A stretch of DNA of 64,000 nucleotides from Lysobacterales bacterium (lineage in GTDB: Bacteria; Pseudomonadota; Gammaproteobacteria; Xanthomonadales; Rhodanobacteraceae), in contig QUBV01000003.1 of assembly GCA_014338185.1 (NCBI GenBank), forward strand, positions 31,768 to 95,767. Direction: 5' to 3'. Within the stretch, counting starts at the first letter, position 1, and every line of letters begins with the position of its first letter. Below, one piece after another: positions 39,252-47,927 of the stretch. The translations under genes and the position numbers were made by a program. Under the pieces are notes generated by a model. That model was not told the origin of the DNA. It made no database searches and saw only the letters and a list, made by a program, of their open reading frames with translations.

Positions 39252-40190
39252 ATGGCAACGGTGACGGTTTCTCCGATCCACTTCGAGGACTACAGTGGTG
39301 TTCAGTTCGAGCGCCTTGTCTTTGCATATCACGTGCGCGCCGGCTGGCGTGACTTGATTTGGCACGGCCAATCTGGAGGCGATCAAGGGCGGGACGTCTC
39401 GGGCATCGAACTGTTTGATGGCCAACCTGCACGCAAGACCATCATCCAGTGCGCGAACCGGAACACGCTCACGTTGGCGAAAGCCAAGGGCGACATGACC
39501 AAGGCCGTCAAGGCTATAGGCGGAACGCCAGATGCCTTCAAGTTCGTCTCTCGTGGCGCTGTTTCGGACGCCAACCGCACTCGGATCGAGCAGGCCGCAG
39601 CTTCCCTGGGGATTCCTCATGTAACGATATGGTCGGGTGTGGAGTTCGAGGAAAACCTGCGGCTTCGTGCCGAGTACCTGCTGCACCGCTTCGTCCTAGG
39701 CATTGAGTTTCCAGACATCGAAGCGGAGATACGAAAGTTCGTGGATGACTTCCCCGACCTCTCGGATGCCGACGTGCTGCAGTTGATGGCGGCCGTGTTC
39801 GATCGACCGGCTTTTCGTACGCCATTTCAACAGGAAAGCTCCTTGCCTGCCTTTCAGCAGGCGATCGAAGGCACCATTGGCGCACTCAACACCGGCGTTT
39901 GGCGGACGCGCGAGGGAGACGAGATCAGGCGTATCCCCTCGATCCATCATTTGCGAGATCAGCGCATCCAGGCAGTGCTTGCAAAGGTGGTTCGTCAAGT
40001 CGATGAGTTGCGCCGTATCTTTGTGATCCGTCTCAAGGAAGGGGAGATCAGGCACTGCGGATGCGGTCAGCCGAATTGCCCCACGTACATGCTCTCGCAT
40101 CGCGTTGCCAACGAACTGGACGAAGCCAGACGGAAAATTCTGACGACTTTTCGATCGGTGTATGTGTCCTTCAATGTGAGTCTTCAATAG
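39252..40190 (+). CDS. Mrr-like restriction-endonuclease-fold protein
   Basis: 312 residues. The N-terminal 70 residues resemble the Mrr/REase fold: FEDYSGVQFERLVFAYHV (Glu20), then GGDQGRDVSGI (Asp48) and TIIQCANRN. The core acid and the glutamine (Gln66) of the D-QxK motif are present, but the lysine is replaced (QCANRN), so catalysis by the usual mechanism is doubtful. A possible zinc knuckle HCGCGQPNC lies near residue 264. The protein is first in a tightly spaced five-gene plus-strand operon, with the next gene six bases downstream. Confidence 0.6.
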   Translation: MATVTVSPIHFEDYSGVQFERLVFAYHVRAGWRDLIWHGQSGGDQGRDVSGIELFDGQPARKTIIQCANRNTLTLAKAKGDMTKAVKAIGGTPDAFKFVSRGAVSDANRTRIEQAAASLGIPHVTIWSGVEFEENLRLRAEYLLHRFVLGIEFPDIEAEIRKFVDDFPDLSDADVLQLMAAVFDRPAFRTPFQQESSLPAFQQAIEGTIGALNTGVWRTREGDEIRRIPSIHHLRDQRIQAVLAKVVRQVDELRRIFVIRLKEGEIRHCGCGQPNCPTYMLSHRVANELDEARRKILTTFRSVYVSFNVSLQ

Positions 40191-40196
40191 GCGAGC

Positions 40197-40682
40197 ATGG
40201 CAATGGCGTTGTCCGAAGATCAAATTCAGTACCTTAACAATCATCCTCCGGGCGAGGCTGTAGCGCGCGCGTTGTCCGAACTGCTGGACAATGACAAGGA
40301 CTTGCTCGGTATCGACGTCAACGAACGATCCATCACCTTTCGATTCGCGATGTATCTCCAGCAGCATTTTCCTGATTGGACCGTAGATTGCGAATACAAC
40401 CGGGATGGCATAGAGCCGAAGAGGCTTGGACATCTAGAGCTTTACCCGGACAGCGAGGATGATGAGGCGAAGACCGTATTTCCAGATGTGATCGTTCATC
40501 AGCGAGGCACGAGAAAGAACCATCTGGTCTTGGAGTTCAAGAAATCAACGAGCCGCGTTGACCGACAGATCGACCTACGGAAACTTCGGGGCTACAAGCA
40601 ACAGCTTGGCTACGAGCACGCCCTGTTTGTGGAGATTGGCACCGAGGGGCAGGCGATCATCACCGTGCTTGAATGGGCCTGA
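40197..40682 (+). CDS. Small PD-(D/E)xK-nuclease-like protein
   Basis: 161 residues. A complete-looking signature is present: Glu43 (VNERSITFRFA), Asp97 (VFPDVIVH), and Glu113-x-Lys115 (LVLEFKKS), with a later helix QIDLRKLRGYKQQLGYEHALFVEIG typical of this fold. No other domain fits in 161 residues, so it would need partners for target recognition. Second gene of the five-gene operon. Whether it cuts DNA or RNA is unknown. Confidence 0.6.
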   Translation: MAMALSEDQIQYLNNHPPGEAVARALSELLDNDKDLLGIDVNERSITFRFAMYLQQHFPDWTVDCEYNRDGIEPKRLGHLELYPDSEDDEAKTVFPDVIVHQRGTRKNHLVLEFKKSTSRVDRQIDLRKLRGYKQQLGYEHALFVEIGTEGQAIITVLEWA

Positions 40683-40702
40683 GAGGCGGTAGAGAAAAAC
40701 TC

Positions 40703-41518
40703 ATGACACGTATGCCACCGTTCAGCTCACAGCACCTTGAAGCCGCCTGCCGTGTCCTCGCCGACACCGAGCGAGGCTTGAGCGGTACGCAAATCGAGCG
40801 CTTGCTGCAAGAGATCGAGGTCGCGGACACCTCGCCCGGCATGACCAAGTGGAAGCGGCTGTTCAATGCGCTGGCTGGTGCGCAGAACCAGCATCAGCTC
40901 GGCAACCATCTCATCATGATCATCAATCGGGCGATGAACCCGGTGAACTACGCCCGCGACGCTGCGGCGTTCGCATGGCGGCGCGACGAACTCAACGTCG
41001 TGCTAGCCTTCTCCGGCTTTTATGTGCGCGAAGATGGCAAGGTCGCGCACTCCGACAAGGCCACAACGCTCGATGCCGCGCGCGCCCGCGCGGGACGACT
41101 CAAGGCCGCCTTGGAAAGTCGGGGCGTGCATGCGGAAGTGCTGAACTACTGCCGCGCCGAGCTGCTGGACGAAAACTATTTCCATGCTGTGTTCGAGGCA
41201 ACGAAGGGCGTTGCGGAGCGGATTCGCCTGCTGTCAGGTCTGAACGGCGATGGCGCTGAGCTGGTGAGCAAGGCATTCGCAGGCCAGCAGCCCGTTCTGG
41301 CCTTGAGGCCGCTCACCACAGAGTCCGAGAAGAGCGAGCAGAAAGGCTTTGCCAACTTGCTGATCGGCCTGTTTGGAGCCGTCCGCAATCCGCTTGCCCA
41401 TGCACCCAAGACGAACTGGCCCATGTCAGAGCAGGACGCACTGGACATCCTGACGCTGGTGTCGCTGATTCACCGCAAGCTGGATAGCGCCACGAAAATC
41501 GCTGACGTATCGCCATAA
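40703..41518 (+). CDS. TIGR02391 (Ymh-type) family protein with HEPN-like RxxxxH
   Basis: 271 residues from ATG at 40703. The C-terminal part reads NLLIGLFGAVRNPLAHAPK then ALDILTLVSLIHRKLDSA, the TIGR02391/Ymh signature. Arg228 and His233 fall in RNPLAH, the R-x4-H arrangement of HEPN RNases, a superfamily frequent in antiphage and abortive-infection modules. The N-terminal 150 residues are a separate helical region (FNALAGAQNQHQLGNHLIMI). Third gene of the operon; RNase activity is inferred only from the motif. Confidence 0.65.
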   Translation: MTRMPPFSSQHLEAACRVLADTERGLSGTQIERLLQEIEVADTSPGMTKWKRLFNALAGAQNQHQLGNHLIMIINRAMNPVNYARDAAAFAWRRDELNVVLAFSGFYVREDGKVAHSDKATTLDAARARAGRLKAALESRGVHAEVLNYCRAELLDENYFHAVFEATKGVAERIRLLSGLNGDGAELVSKAFAGQQPVLALRPLTTESEKSEQKGFANLLIGLFGAVRNPLAHAPKTNWPMSEQDALDILTLVSLIHRKLDSATKIADVSP

Positions 41519-41531
41519 GGGAAAGACAAGA

Positions 41532-42815
41532 ATGGACGAGGCGATCGTTGTCTTCTCTCGGAAAGGGATTTTTCAGGCCACGATCGCCGCACGCGATGTT
41601 CGCAGCCGGGAACATGCGCGAAAGCTGTGGCCCCTTGTATCTCCCGGCGCATCACGGCAGATGGTGACATGGGTCAGCCCCTCCTTTGAAAGTGGAAAGC
41701 TGCGTCGGCGCTCTCATTTCCGGGTGCTTCCTACCCAGCACACCTTCAACCCCAAAGCGCACTTCGACCATGAAGAAGCCAGTCGGTGGCGCGCCGTGCA
41801 GGAAAGTCCCGAACACCGGCGGGCGAAAGAACTTGTCGCGGCCGAACTCTCCCGACGCTTGAATGCCGGGCTCGCGATGCCATGGGCGTTCAAGGATGCG
41901 GATGCGTCGGACTATCCGCTGGAAGGCAATTTGTTGCTCGGCGCCGACCAGGTGGCAACCGAGCATTCTCTGGAAACACCATTCGGCAGCAAATTCCGGC
42001 TCGACGTTGCCGTGCTAGGGCCGCCGGTCCAAGCCGAGCCGATGGTGCTGGGCGGCGTTGAAATCGAACTCGGCCACGCCTTCGATGGGCGCAAGGCGCT
42101 GATCGGGAAATCGCTCGGATTTCCGCTGATATCCATCGACATCACCGAGATGACGCTGGACGAACTTACGCCCGAGTGGGCACAGCGGGTACTGACCGCA
42201 ACCACGCGGAGCCACGAGCAAGGACGCCGGCAGACCTACATCTATCTCCACGACCTGCTGTACCCCCTTTACGCGCAATTGCCGGCGTTTCTGGACGACG
42301 AGCAGCGCCATCAGTTCCTTGTGTTTGCCGACGATGAGACCCTGAACAAGTTGGTGCGCTGGATGAACCTGCTCGCCGAAAAGCTGGAGTATCCGAAGGG
42401 TACGGTCGCTGTTGCCCTGGTCAATGGCAAGAACGAACAGTCGCGCAAGATGCTCGAACGCGCGGGACAGGTCGTTGGCCCCGACTGGAGTGAGTTCAAT
42501 AGCCAGCGATGCCTGCGGCTGACCGTACCGCGTCCCAAAGGCCCGGCGGATCTGCAAGCCCATCGCTTCCACATGACGATGGCGCGCATCCTGCTGTCGC
42601 ACACTGATGCGCTTGTTGGCTACAAGTATTGCAACGGCGTCGACAACAACCATCCCGAAGAAGACGTGTGGGTTGCGCATCGCTGGATCGCCGACCTGAA
42701 AACCCATACCCAGCACCGCGTATTGCCGAAGCGGCTGGCAGAACCGATCAACAGGTTGATCGCGGTGGTTTCGGACCTGCATCGCAATCACGCGGCTGCC
42801 AGCCAAGAGGCGTGA
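41532..42815 (+). CDS. Unrecognised protein with CoiA/REase-like core
   Basis: 427 residues. From about residue 85, SPEHRRAKELVAAELSRRL, then FRLDVAVLG (Asp158) and GGVEIELGHAFDGRKA (Glu177/Glu179), resembles the CoiA-like branch of the restriction-nuclease fold, which uses H/K...D...ExQ; lysine is absent here. The C-terminal half (residues 230-420) has no match I recognise. Fourth gene of the operon, 13 bp after the HEPN-like gene. The family assignment is weak. Confidence 0.45.
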   Translation: MDEAIVVFSRKGIFQATIAARDVRSREHARKLWPLVSPGASRQMVTWVSPSFESGKLRRRSHFRVLPTQHTFNPKAHFDHEEASRWRAVQESPEHRRAKELVAAELSRRLNAGLAMPWAFKDADASDYPLEGNLLLGADQVATEHSLETPFGSKFRLDVAVLGPPVQAEPMVLGGVEIELGHAFDGRKALIGKSLGFPLISIDITEMTLDELTPEWAQRVLTATTRSHEQGRRQTYIYLHDLLYPLYAQLPAFLDDEQRHQFLVFADDETLNKLVRWMNLLAEKLEYPKGTVAVALVNGKNEQSRKMLERAGQVVGPDWSEFNSQRCLRLTVPRPKGPADLQAHRFHMTMARILLSHTDALVGYKYCNGVDNNHPEEDVWVAHRWIADLKTHTQHRVLPKRLAEPINRLIAVVSDLHRNHAAASQEA

Positions 42816-42822
42816 CCGTCCC

Positions 42823-43557
42823 ATGTCCGAAATCATCCTGCGCGCAGACACCCCAGCGGAGCTAAGGGTCGGGCTCGCCAAACTCGATATCGACGTCCCC
42901 CCGCGATCGGAGGGACGCCGGAACCACCATGCAGAACGCTATTGCATCGCGCATGTGCTCGCAACGCTGCCGTTTGATCGGCTCTCGTTTCCGTTGACCT
43001 TGACCCATTCCGACAAGCCGGACTTCCTCTTGGCAATGCCCGGTGCGGACGTGGGGATCGAACATACCGAAGCTGTTCCGGAGAACATCGCCCGCGCCGA
43101 TTTCCTCCGTCAGAGGGAAGGCTTAGGGCCGGATGTCTACTTCACACCCCATGCGTTACCTGGGGAGCCTAGGAAGACGGCCGATGAACTTCGCTGCGAG
43201 ATCGCGGCCGATGAGCCAGGCTCAGGCTGGTGTGGTGACTCGCCGGAGCGCGAATGGGCCATGGCGATGGCGCACTACGTCAAGGAAAAAATGCCGAAGG
43301 CGATGGCAGAAGGTTTCGCCCGCCACCAAGCTAACTGGCTGATCGTCTATGACAACTGGCCGCTGCCAGCCATCGACTACACCAAGGCGGCATCGCACTT
43401 AATGCCGCTCCTGACGGACATGGGCGCCTTCTCGGTATTCGATGCGATCTTCGTGCATGATGACTCGCATATGTGCGAGTTCGGTGGCACTCCAATCGTC
43501 CACGCACTGGTCAAGCCAAGCATCAATGCTCAGTCCGCTGGATTGACGCATCGCTGA
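42823..43557 (+). CDS. Unrecognised protein with possible nuclease-fold acids
   Basis: 244 residues. RRNHHAERYCIAHVL (Glu38), SDKPDFLLAM (Asp67) and DVGIEHTEAVPENI (Glu80) are spaced like a PD-(D/E)xK core with threonine where lysine is common. The rest includes a Trp-rich segment QANWLIVYDNWPLPAIDY. Seven bases separate it from gene four, and it ends the plus-strand operon, 23 bp from the stop of the convergent minus-strand pair. No function can be claimed beyond membership of the operon. Confidence 0.45.
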   Translation: MSEIILRADTPAELRVGLAKLDIDVPPRSEGRRNHHAERYCIAHVLATLPFDRLSFPLTLTHSDKPDFLLAMPGADVGIEHTEAVPENIARADFLRQREGLGPDVYFTPHALPGEPRKTADELRCEIAADEPGSGWCGDSPEREWAMAMAHYVKEKMPKAMAEGFARHQANWLIVYDNWPLPAIDYTKAASHLMPLLTDMGAFSVFDAIFVHDDSHMCEFGGTPIVHALVKPSINAQSAGLTHR

Positions 43558-43580
43558 TACGACAATCAGATTGCAGACGC

Positions 43581-44642
43581 TCAGCTCTTTGCTCCGAGAG
43601 CTTCCGAAAACATCACCCTGTCGATCCCCCAGAAGTCGAGCAAGCAGAAAAGCGTACTTCGAAGCTCGATGCTCGCGGAACCATGAGAGGTGAACTCCCT
43701 TGCCATAGCCAGTTGCTCGAACTCCTTGGCGACAGTGAATAACGTCCGAGCAACATCGTTCTTCGAGAAGAAGTCCCCCAGGATAGACGTATTCAGTTGG
43801 GACAATTGCTTCTCAACGCTTGCTCTCACTTGCCGGGAAATGGCTGGCCCATCGTTCGCATGTTCTTCGACCAGCCCCATTGCGACATTCAATACTTTCT
43901 TCAAGCCCGAGCTGCCTCTGGAACCATATGTGAATCCATCTTTAATTAGCGCGCTGCGCTCGGATTGCTCGTGGAACGAAAGCTCCTTCATACAGTAGTC
44001 AACTGCAATGGCAATGAACGAGCACACCAGGTAAAGACACCTGAGAGCTGTTTCACGCTGGGTTCCCTTGGTGATGGATTGCTCGGCAAAGAATCTCCCC
44101 TGGCCAAGCCATTCGTTGCAACTGTCGAACGAAAGCGATTTGGCCAGTAGGCTCTTGGACAGAACTATTCGTCCTCGCCAGTCACCGTCCAATTTACTCA
44201 GGGAGTATTCGTTTATCCCGGCAAAAAACTCTTCGTCCGAGAGTCTCGTTGCATTTGGGTCATCCGAATTGGCGAGCTTTCCGAGGAAGCTGCCATCGAG
44301 AACGAGCACACCAAGATCTCGGCCAAAATCTTTGACTTCTTGACGCTTCTCCGTCGTCGCAATGATCGCGTTTGTCGCTTTCGTGGCGATCCGCAATCCC
44401 TGCACCCAGAAGATGCGTTCTATGGCCTGGGGGGTTCTCTTGTTCTTGGCATCAACCAAGGCAACTTCGCGCGATACGGAAGACGTTCGGCTGTAGAGCC
44501 ACAGATCAATATCAGTGACATCAAAACCCTCGTACACAAACGGAACGCCGCGAACAACGTAATACCCGGCCTTAAGGAAATAGCTGCGTAGCAGCTCTTC
44601 CATCTTCGGCCCCTTGGATAAGGCTTGTTGACTCTTGCTCAC
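43581..44642 (-). CDS. Restriction-nuclease-fold protein of a two-gene unit
   Basis: 353 residues, GTG start at 44642 overlapping the partner's stop (GTGA). N-terminal nuclease-like core: MEELLRSYFLKAGYYVVRG, then EGFDVTDIDLWLYSR (Asp46) and REVALVDAKNKRTPQAIE (Asp64-x-Lys66), and later ATKATNAIIATTEKRQEVKDFG. The D...DxK residues appear intact, so it may be an active nuclease. The C-terminal 200 residues are helical and unrecognised. Base composition is visibly more AT-rich than the ICE backbone, suggesting separate acquisition. Confidence 0.55.
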   Translation of the reverse strand: MSKSQQALSKGPKMEELLRSYFLKAGYYVVRGVPFVYEGFDVTDIDLWLYSRTSSVSREVALVDAKNKRTPQAIERIFWVQGLRIATKATNAIIATTEKRQEVKDFGRDLGVLVLDGSFLGKLANSDDPNATRLSDEEFFAGINEYSLSKLDGDWRGRIVLSKSLLAKSLSFDSCNEWLGQGRFFAEQSITKGTQRETALRCLYLVCSFIAIAVDYCMKELSFHEQSERSALIKDGFTYGSRGSSGLKKVLNVAMGLVEEHANDGPAISRQVRASVEKQLSQLNTSILGDFFSKNDVARTLFTVAKEFEQLAMAREFTSHGSASIELRSTLFCLLDFWGIDRVMFSEALGAKS

Positions 44643-45901
44643 AGCCCACCTCCTGTCCGGAGGATGGAGAGCATATCGTTCGTTGCTTTCGGACTCATCT
44701 TGGTTTGTGTCCTCCGAACCTTCTCACGATTGTGCTCAGGGCCGTTGAATGTGGTAACTGCCGCCGCTGGTAGAGCGTTCAGAGAATGCTCGCTGACATC
44801 CCCTTGTCGAATCGCTTGAAGAGCCAGTTCGCCAACCTCTGTCTTCAGAAGGCGAAGCATCGGGCCGGTACGCCCTTTCTTGGTCCCTTGTTTTACTTCG
44901 ACTACTCCCTTCAATTCGAGCACTTTGTAATCTTCAGCGATCGCCCGGACCGGGCCAACGCTTTCGCCCCGCACCAAAGCACCCAACAAAGCATCGACCA
45001 TCTGAATTTGCCCGCGCTCGTAGTAGCTCTTTGTCATGCCGTAGGTGACAGAACTGACAAAGGCTTTCGCAAGGTCGAAGGCATCATCAATCATCGAATT
45101 GCTGTACTTGGAGAATGCCGACGGCAAGGTCAGGAAACCAACATCTTCTGTTGAGTTACTGACGACACTGATGTCGAATAGGCCAATCGCCGTCACTTTC
45201 TGGAAGAGAGCCTCACCCAGAAACTGCTTTGCATGGTCGGTGCTAACACATGCTCGCTTCCGCAATGTTTCGGTAAGCTCATTGAGCTTCGCCTGCTCTG
45301 CCGCGCTCAACGAATCCAGGACGGCTTTGATCTTTTGAGTGGTATCGCGGCGAAAAAGGTTGCCGTTGAACAATAGCGTCTGGTTACCACCAAGTTTCTC
45401 AGCGTCGACAAAACCAATCTGCTCTGCCTCTGAGAATAGCTGGCCTAGATCGGCGGCTGCCAGCTTGTACGTATCAGCCAGATCACTGGCGACATCATTC
45501 GCGAGAATCGGCGCTACTGAGGCGCGCTCTGCAAGTGCGATTGAAGCAATTTCGTTGGCGCCGGGGGCGAGCGAGTCGAAGAGGTCAGAGGTGTGCTGCA
45601 ATGCCGTGGTGGTTGTTACGCCAAGCACAGCAACTCCACCTGATGATTTGTCGATGAGCTTCTGCTGCTGCAATACTTCAATAAGCTTTGGGAGCTCAAA
45701 TGTTGCATTGATGTTGGCGGCCTTCGCCAAAACTGCCAGCCTGTCATTGCTGACAGTGGTGTCCTTGTTGGCGGAAATAGCCGAAAGCAATATGCCGGCC
45801 TTTCCCGCCAAGTAGGTTTTTTCATACCCAGATTGATTGGTGACCCCTTGCAGCTTGTTTGTGTGATGGATCAACCACGATCCCTTGGTCTTCTTATCCA
45901 T
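44639..45901 (-). CDS. Unrecognised 420-residue partner of the nuclease-fold protein
   Basis: 420 residues beginning MDKKTKGSWLIHHTNKLQGV, with strong AAGGAAG ribosome site. No motif is recognised. Several segments look like winged-helix units, for example LPKLIEVLQQQKLIDKSSGGVAVL near residue 70 and EDYKVLELKGVVEVKQGTKKG near 335, so a DNA-binding or sensor role is possible. Overlap with the nuclease-fold gene indicates obligate pairing. AT-rich like its partner. It starts 59 bases downstream of the ABC-3C operon on the same strand and may share its transcript. Confidence 0.45.
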   Translation of the reverse strand: MDKKTKGSWLIHHTNKLQGVTNQSGYEKTYLAGKAGILLSAISANKDTTVSNDRLAVLAKAANINATFELPKLIEVLQQQKLIDKSSGGVAVLGVTTTTALQHTSDLFDSLAPGANEIASIALAERASVAPILANDVASDLADTYKLAAADLGQLFSEAEQIGFVDAEKLGGNQTLLFNGNLFRRDTTQKIKAVLDSLSAAEQAKLNELTETLRKRACVSTDHAKQFLGEALFQKVTAIGLFDISVVSNSTEDVGFLTLPSAFSKYSNSMIDDAFDLAKAFVSSVTYGMTKSYYERGQIQMVDALLGALVRGESVGPVRAIAEDYKVLELKGVVEVKQGTKKGRTGPMLRLLKTEVGELALQAIRQGDVSEHSLNALPAAAVTTFNGPEHNREKVRRTQTKMSPKATNDMLSILRTGGGL

Positions 45902-45960
45902 TTTTCTTCCTTAAGGGTCGCGATGGACCGCTGCTTAAACCCCAACGGCTACCAATATAT

Positions 45961-47682
45961 TTACCCAAACCTTATGCCAAATAATCCGCCATCCTCGGTG
46001 GCATCGGTCAAGCGCGTGGGAAGTACATACTCGTTGAGATCGAATCCATCGACGGTCTCCTTGAAGGCATCGTCCTCGTTCATTGTCACGATGTATTGAA
46101 AGCCAAGCTCCTGCGCGATCTCTGAGCCAAGACGCAAAGCACTGATGACCTGGCGGCCGTCGACACCGTCGAATAGGTGGCTGTCATGGATCAGGAATCC
46201 CGGTCCCATCTGCCGCTTGGCGCACAAGCGCATCAGCATCATGTCGAAGCAGAAGATCTGCATGTTCTTGATGCCCTTGCTGCGTTCCCCTTGCATAGGG
46301 AACTTGAACACCGGACCGTTGGAGGTTTCATCGACCGTCATGCTGCCGGCCGATTCATACAGGCGTTGCGAGGTTTCCTCGAATGCAACGATGGCTTCCG
46401 CCAGTCGGTCCTTCTGCTCAGCAAAGTCACGCCGTAGACGGATCGTGAGGCGATTGCGTTCGATCTCCAACTCATTCTTGGTGCCTTCGAGCTGCTCTGC
46501 GGCTTCGAAGCGTTGCCGCAACGATTCCACTTCGGACTCTAGTCGCCCCAGTTCGCCTTGCAGCTTGAGGAACTGTTCGAGCGCGCCATGGCTTCTGAGA
46601 ATGCCTAGGATTTCGCCGCGCCTCTGGTCGAACTGCGCCTTCTTGCTATCGCGCAGTTCGATACGCAGCTTCGCCGCTTCGAGTTCGCTGGACAGATAGT
46701 CCTTGCGATTGCGCACCACGGATTCATGAAAGCTCTTCACGTCCTCATAGCGGCGTTTGACCAAGCCAGGTAGCACGACGCCTGCTTCTTGATAGACCGC
46801 CTGAAGGTCTTCATGGTCTGGAGGAACCTCGGAGGCGAGCGCGCTTTCAAGATCACGAATAGCCGAGAAGTCGATGGTATTGGCGTTGGCCAAGTCGTTG
46901 AGCTGGCGGGTCAGGCTGGCGCTCTCGACTTCCAATTCCCGGTATTCCGGCAAGACCTGGAAAGTCTCGACTTCGGCGTGAAGCTTCTTGAGACGAGCCT
47001 CCTGGATGGTTAGCTCTGTGCGCAAGTCGGCGGCCTTGCCGATGATTGAACCGAATGCACCATTGCCAGCCGCCTTCCTGAGTTCCTCGAGGGTTTTCTC
47101 CCGATCGCGCACAGCTTGCCAATCCCGCGCAATCTGCCAGTCCAATCCAAGCAGGAACATCAGCGCCATTTGCGTGTCGCCGGTGCCCTGCATCGTGGCC
47201 TGCTTTTCCGGCGTCATGAAAGCGCCACTCGCCTGTCGGCGCACAAAGTAGGCGAACAGTGACCGGAACGAAGGCGGCTTGCTGCCTGCGGCTTCAAGGC
47301 TGCTCAGGCCGAACATTTGTTCGCCGAGGAACGTACACCACTCGGTGGCCGAGAACTTGACCTTCGCGGCCGGCGGGACGGTCACGAAGATTTTGGCTTT
47401 GGAACTACCGCTGCGCTCGACCACCGTCCGTTCCGACTTCAGATCGAAGTCCAGGCCGAACGTATATTCGGCCAGCTCCGAGGTGCGGAAAATCGAGTCC
47501 GGCCCAGCGTCGGCACCAAGCAGAAAATGCACCAGCTCAACGAAACTGGTCTTGCCGGCGCGATTGCGTGTTTGCTTGGTGGTTGCCCCTTCGGTTTTTT
47601 GGGCGAGTAGCACATTCAGGCCGGGCTTCAGATCTCCAAGATTCTTGAAGCTAGGCAGCGTGCTGAAGATGTGATGAATCAC
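45961..47682 (-). CDS. ABC-3C system ATPase, DUF2326 family
   Basis: 573 residues, GTG start overlapping the middle-component stop. Walker A-like QTRNRAGKTSFVELVHFL near residue 38, an SMC/RecN-like coiled coil from about 190 to 430 (LRTELTIQEARLKKLHAEVE), and C-terminal Walker B/D-loop region GFLIHDSHLFDGVDGRQ. These define DUF2326 ATPases of ABC-three-component conflict systems. It likely senses DNA or nucleoprotein change and triggers the effector encoded upstream. Confidence 0.85.
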   Translation of the reverse strand: MIHHIFSTLPSFKNLGDLKPGLNVLLAQKTEGATTKQTRNRAGKTSFVELVHFLLGADAGPDSIFRTSELAEYTFGLDFDLKSERTVVERSGSSKAKIFVTVPPAAKVKFSATEWCTFLGEQMFGLSSLEAAGSKPPSFRSLFAYFVRRQASGAFMTPEKQATMQGTGDTQMALMFLLGLDWQIARDWQAVRDREKTLEELRKAAGNGAFGSIIGKAADLRTELTIQEARLKKLHAEVETFQVLPEYRELEVESASLTRQLNDLANANTIDFSAIRDLESALASEVPPDHEDLQAVYQEAGVVLPGLVKRRYEDVKSFHESVVRNRKDYLSSELEAAKLRIELRDSKKAQFDQRRGEILGILRSHGALEQFLKLQGELGRLESEVESLRQRFEAAEQLEGTKNELEIERNRLTIRLRRDFAEQKDRLAEAIVAFEETSQRLYESAGSMTVDETSNGPVFKFPMQGERSKGIKNMQIFCFDMMLMRLCAKRQMGPGFLIHDSHLFDGVDGRQVISALRLGSEIAQELGFQYIVTMNEDDAFKETVDGFDLNEYVLPTRLTDATEDGGLFGIRFG

Positions 47683-47927
47683 GCTGCCCTCCGTGCAACA
47701 AGGCCGCTTTCGAGTTCGATAGTTCCAAGGGCGTACAGGAGGTCGAGGGCGAGCAGGAACCAGTCATAGGTAATGCGCCGGGGCGTCGCCGCCAGGCCGG
47801 CGTCATGCCTGTTCAATTCTTCCCAGAGCGCGGAGACAGTCTTGGGGTGCGCGAGGAACGTCAAAACATGCGCGCCGACGGTCAGTAGCGCTCGATCCTG
47901 CGGCAGATGCTTCGATGGCAGGATCAT
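47679..47927 (-). CDS. ABC-3C middle component (MC6-like)
   Basis: 82 residues: MILPSKHLPQDRALLTVGAH, then VSALWEELNRHD and YDWFLLALDLLYALGTIELE, the pattern of the small winged-helix middle component that bridges ATPase and effector. Its start overlaps the effector stop and its stop overlaps the ATPase start, so all three genes are translationally coupled. Confidence 0.8.
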   Translation of the reverse strand: MILPSKHLPQDRALLTVGAHVLTFLAHPKTVSALWEELNRHDAGLAATPRRITYDWFLLALDLLYALGTIELESGLVARRAA

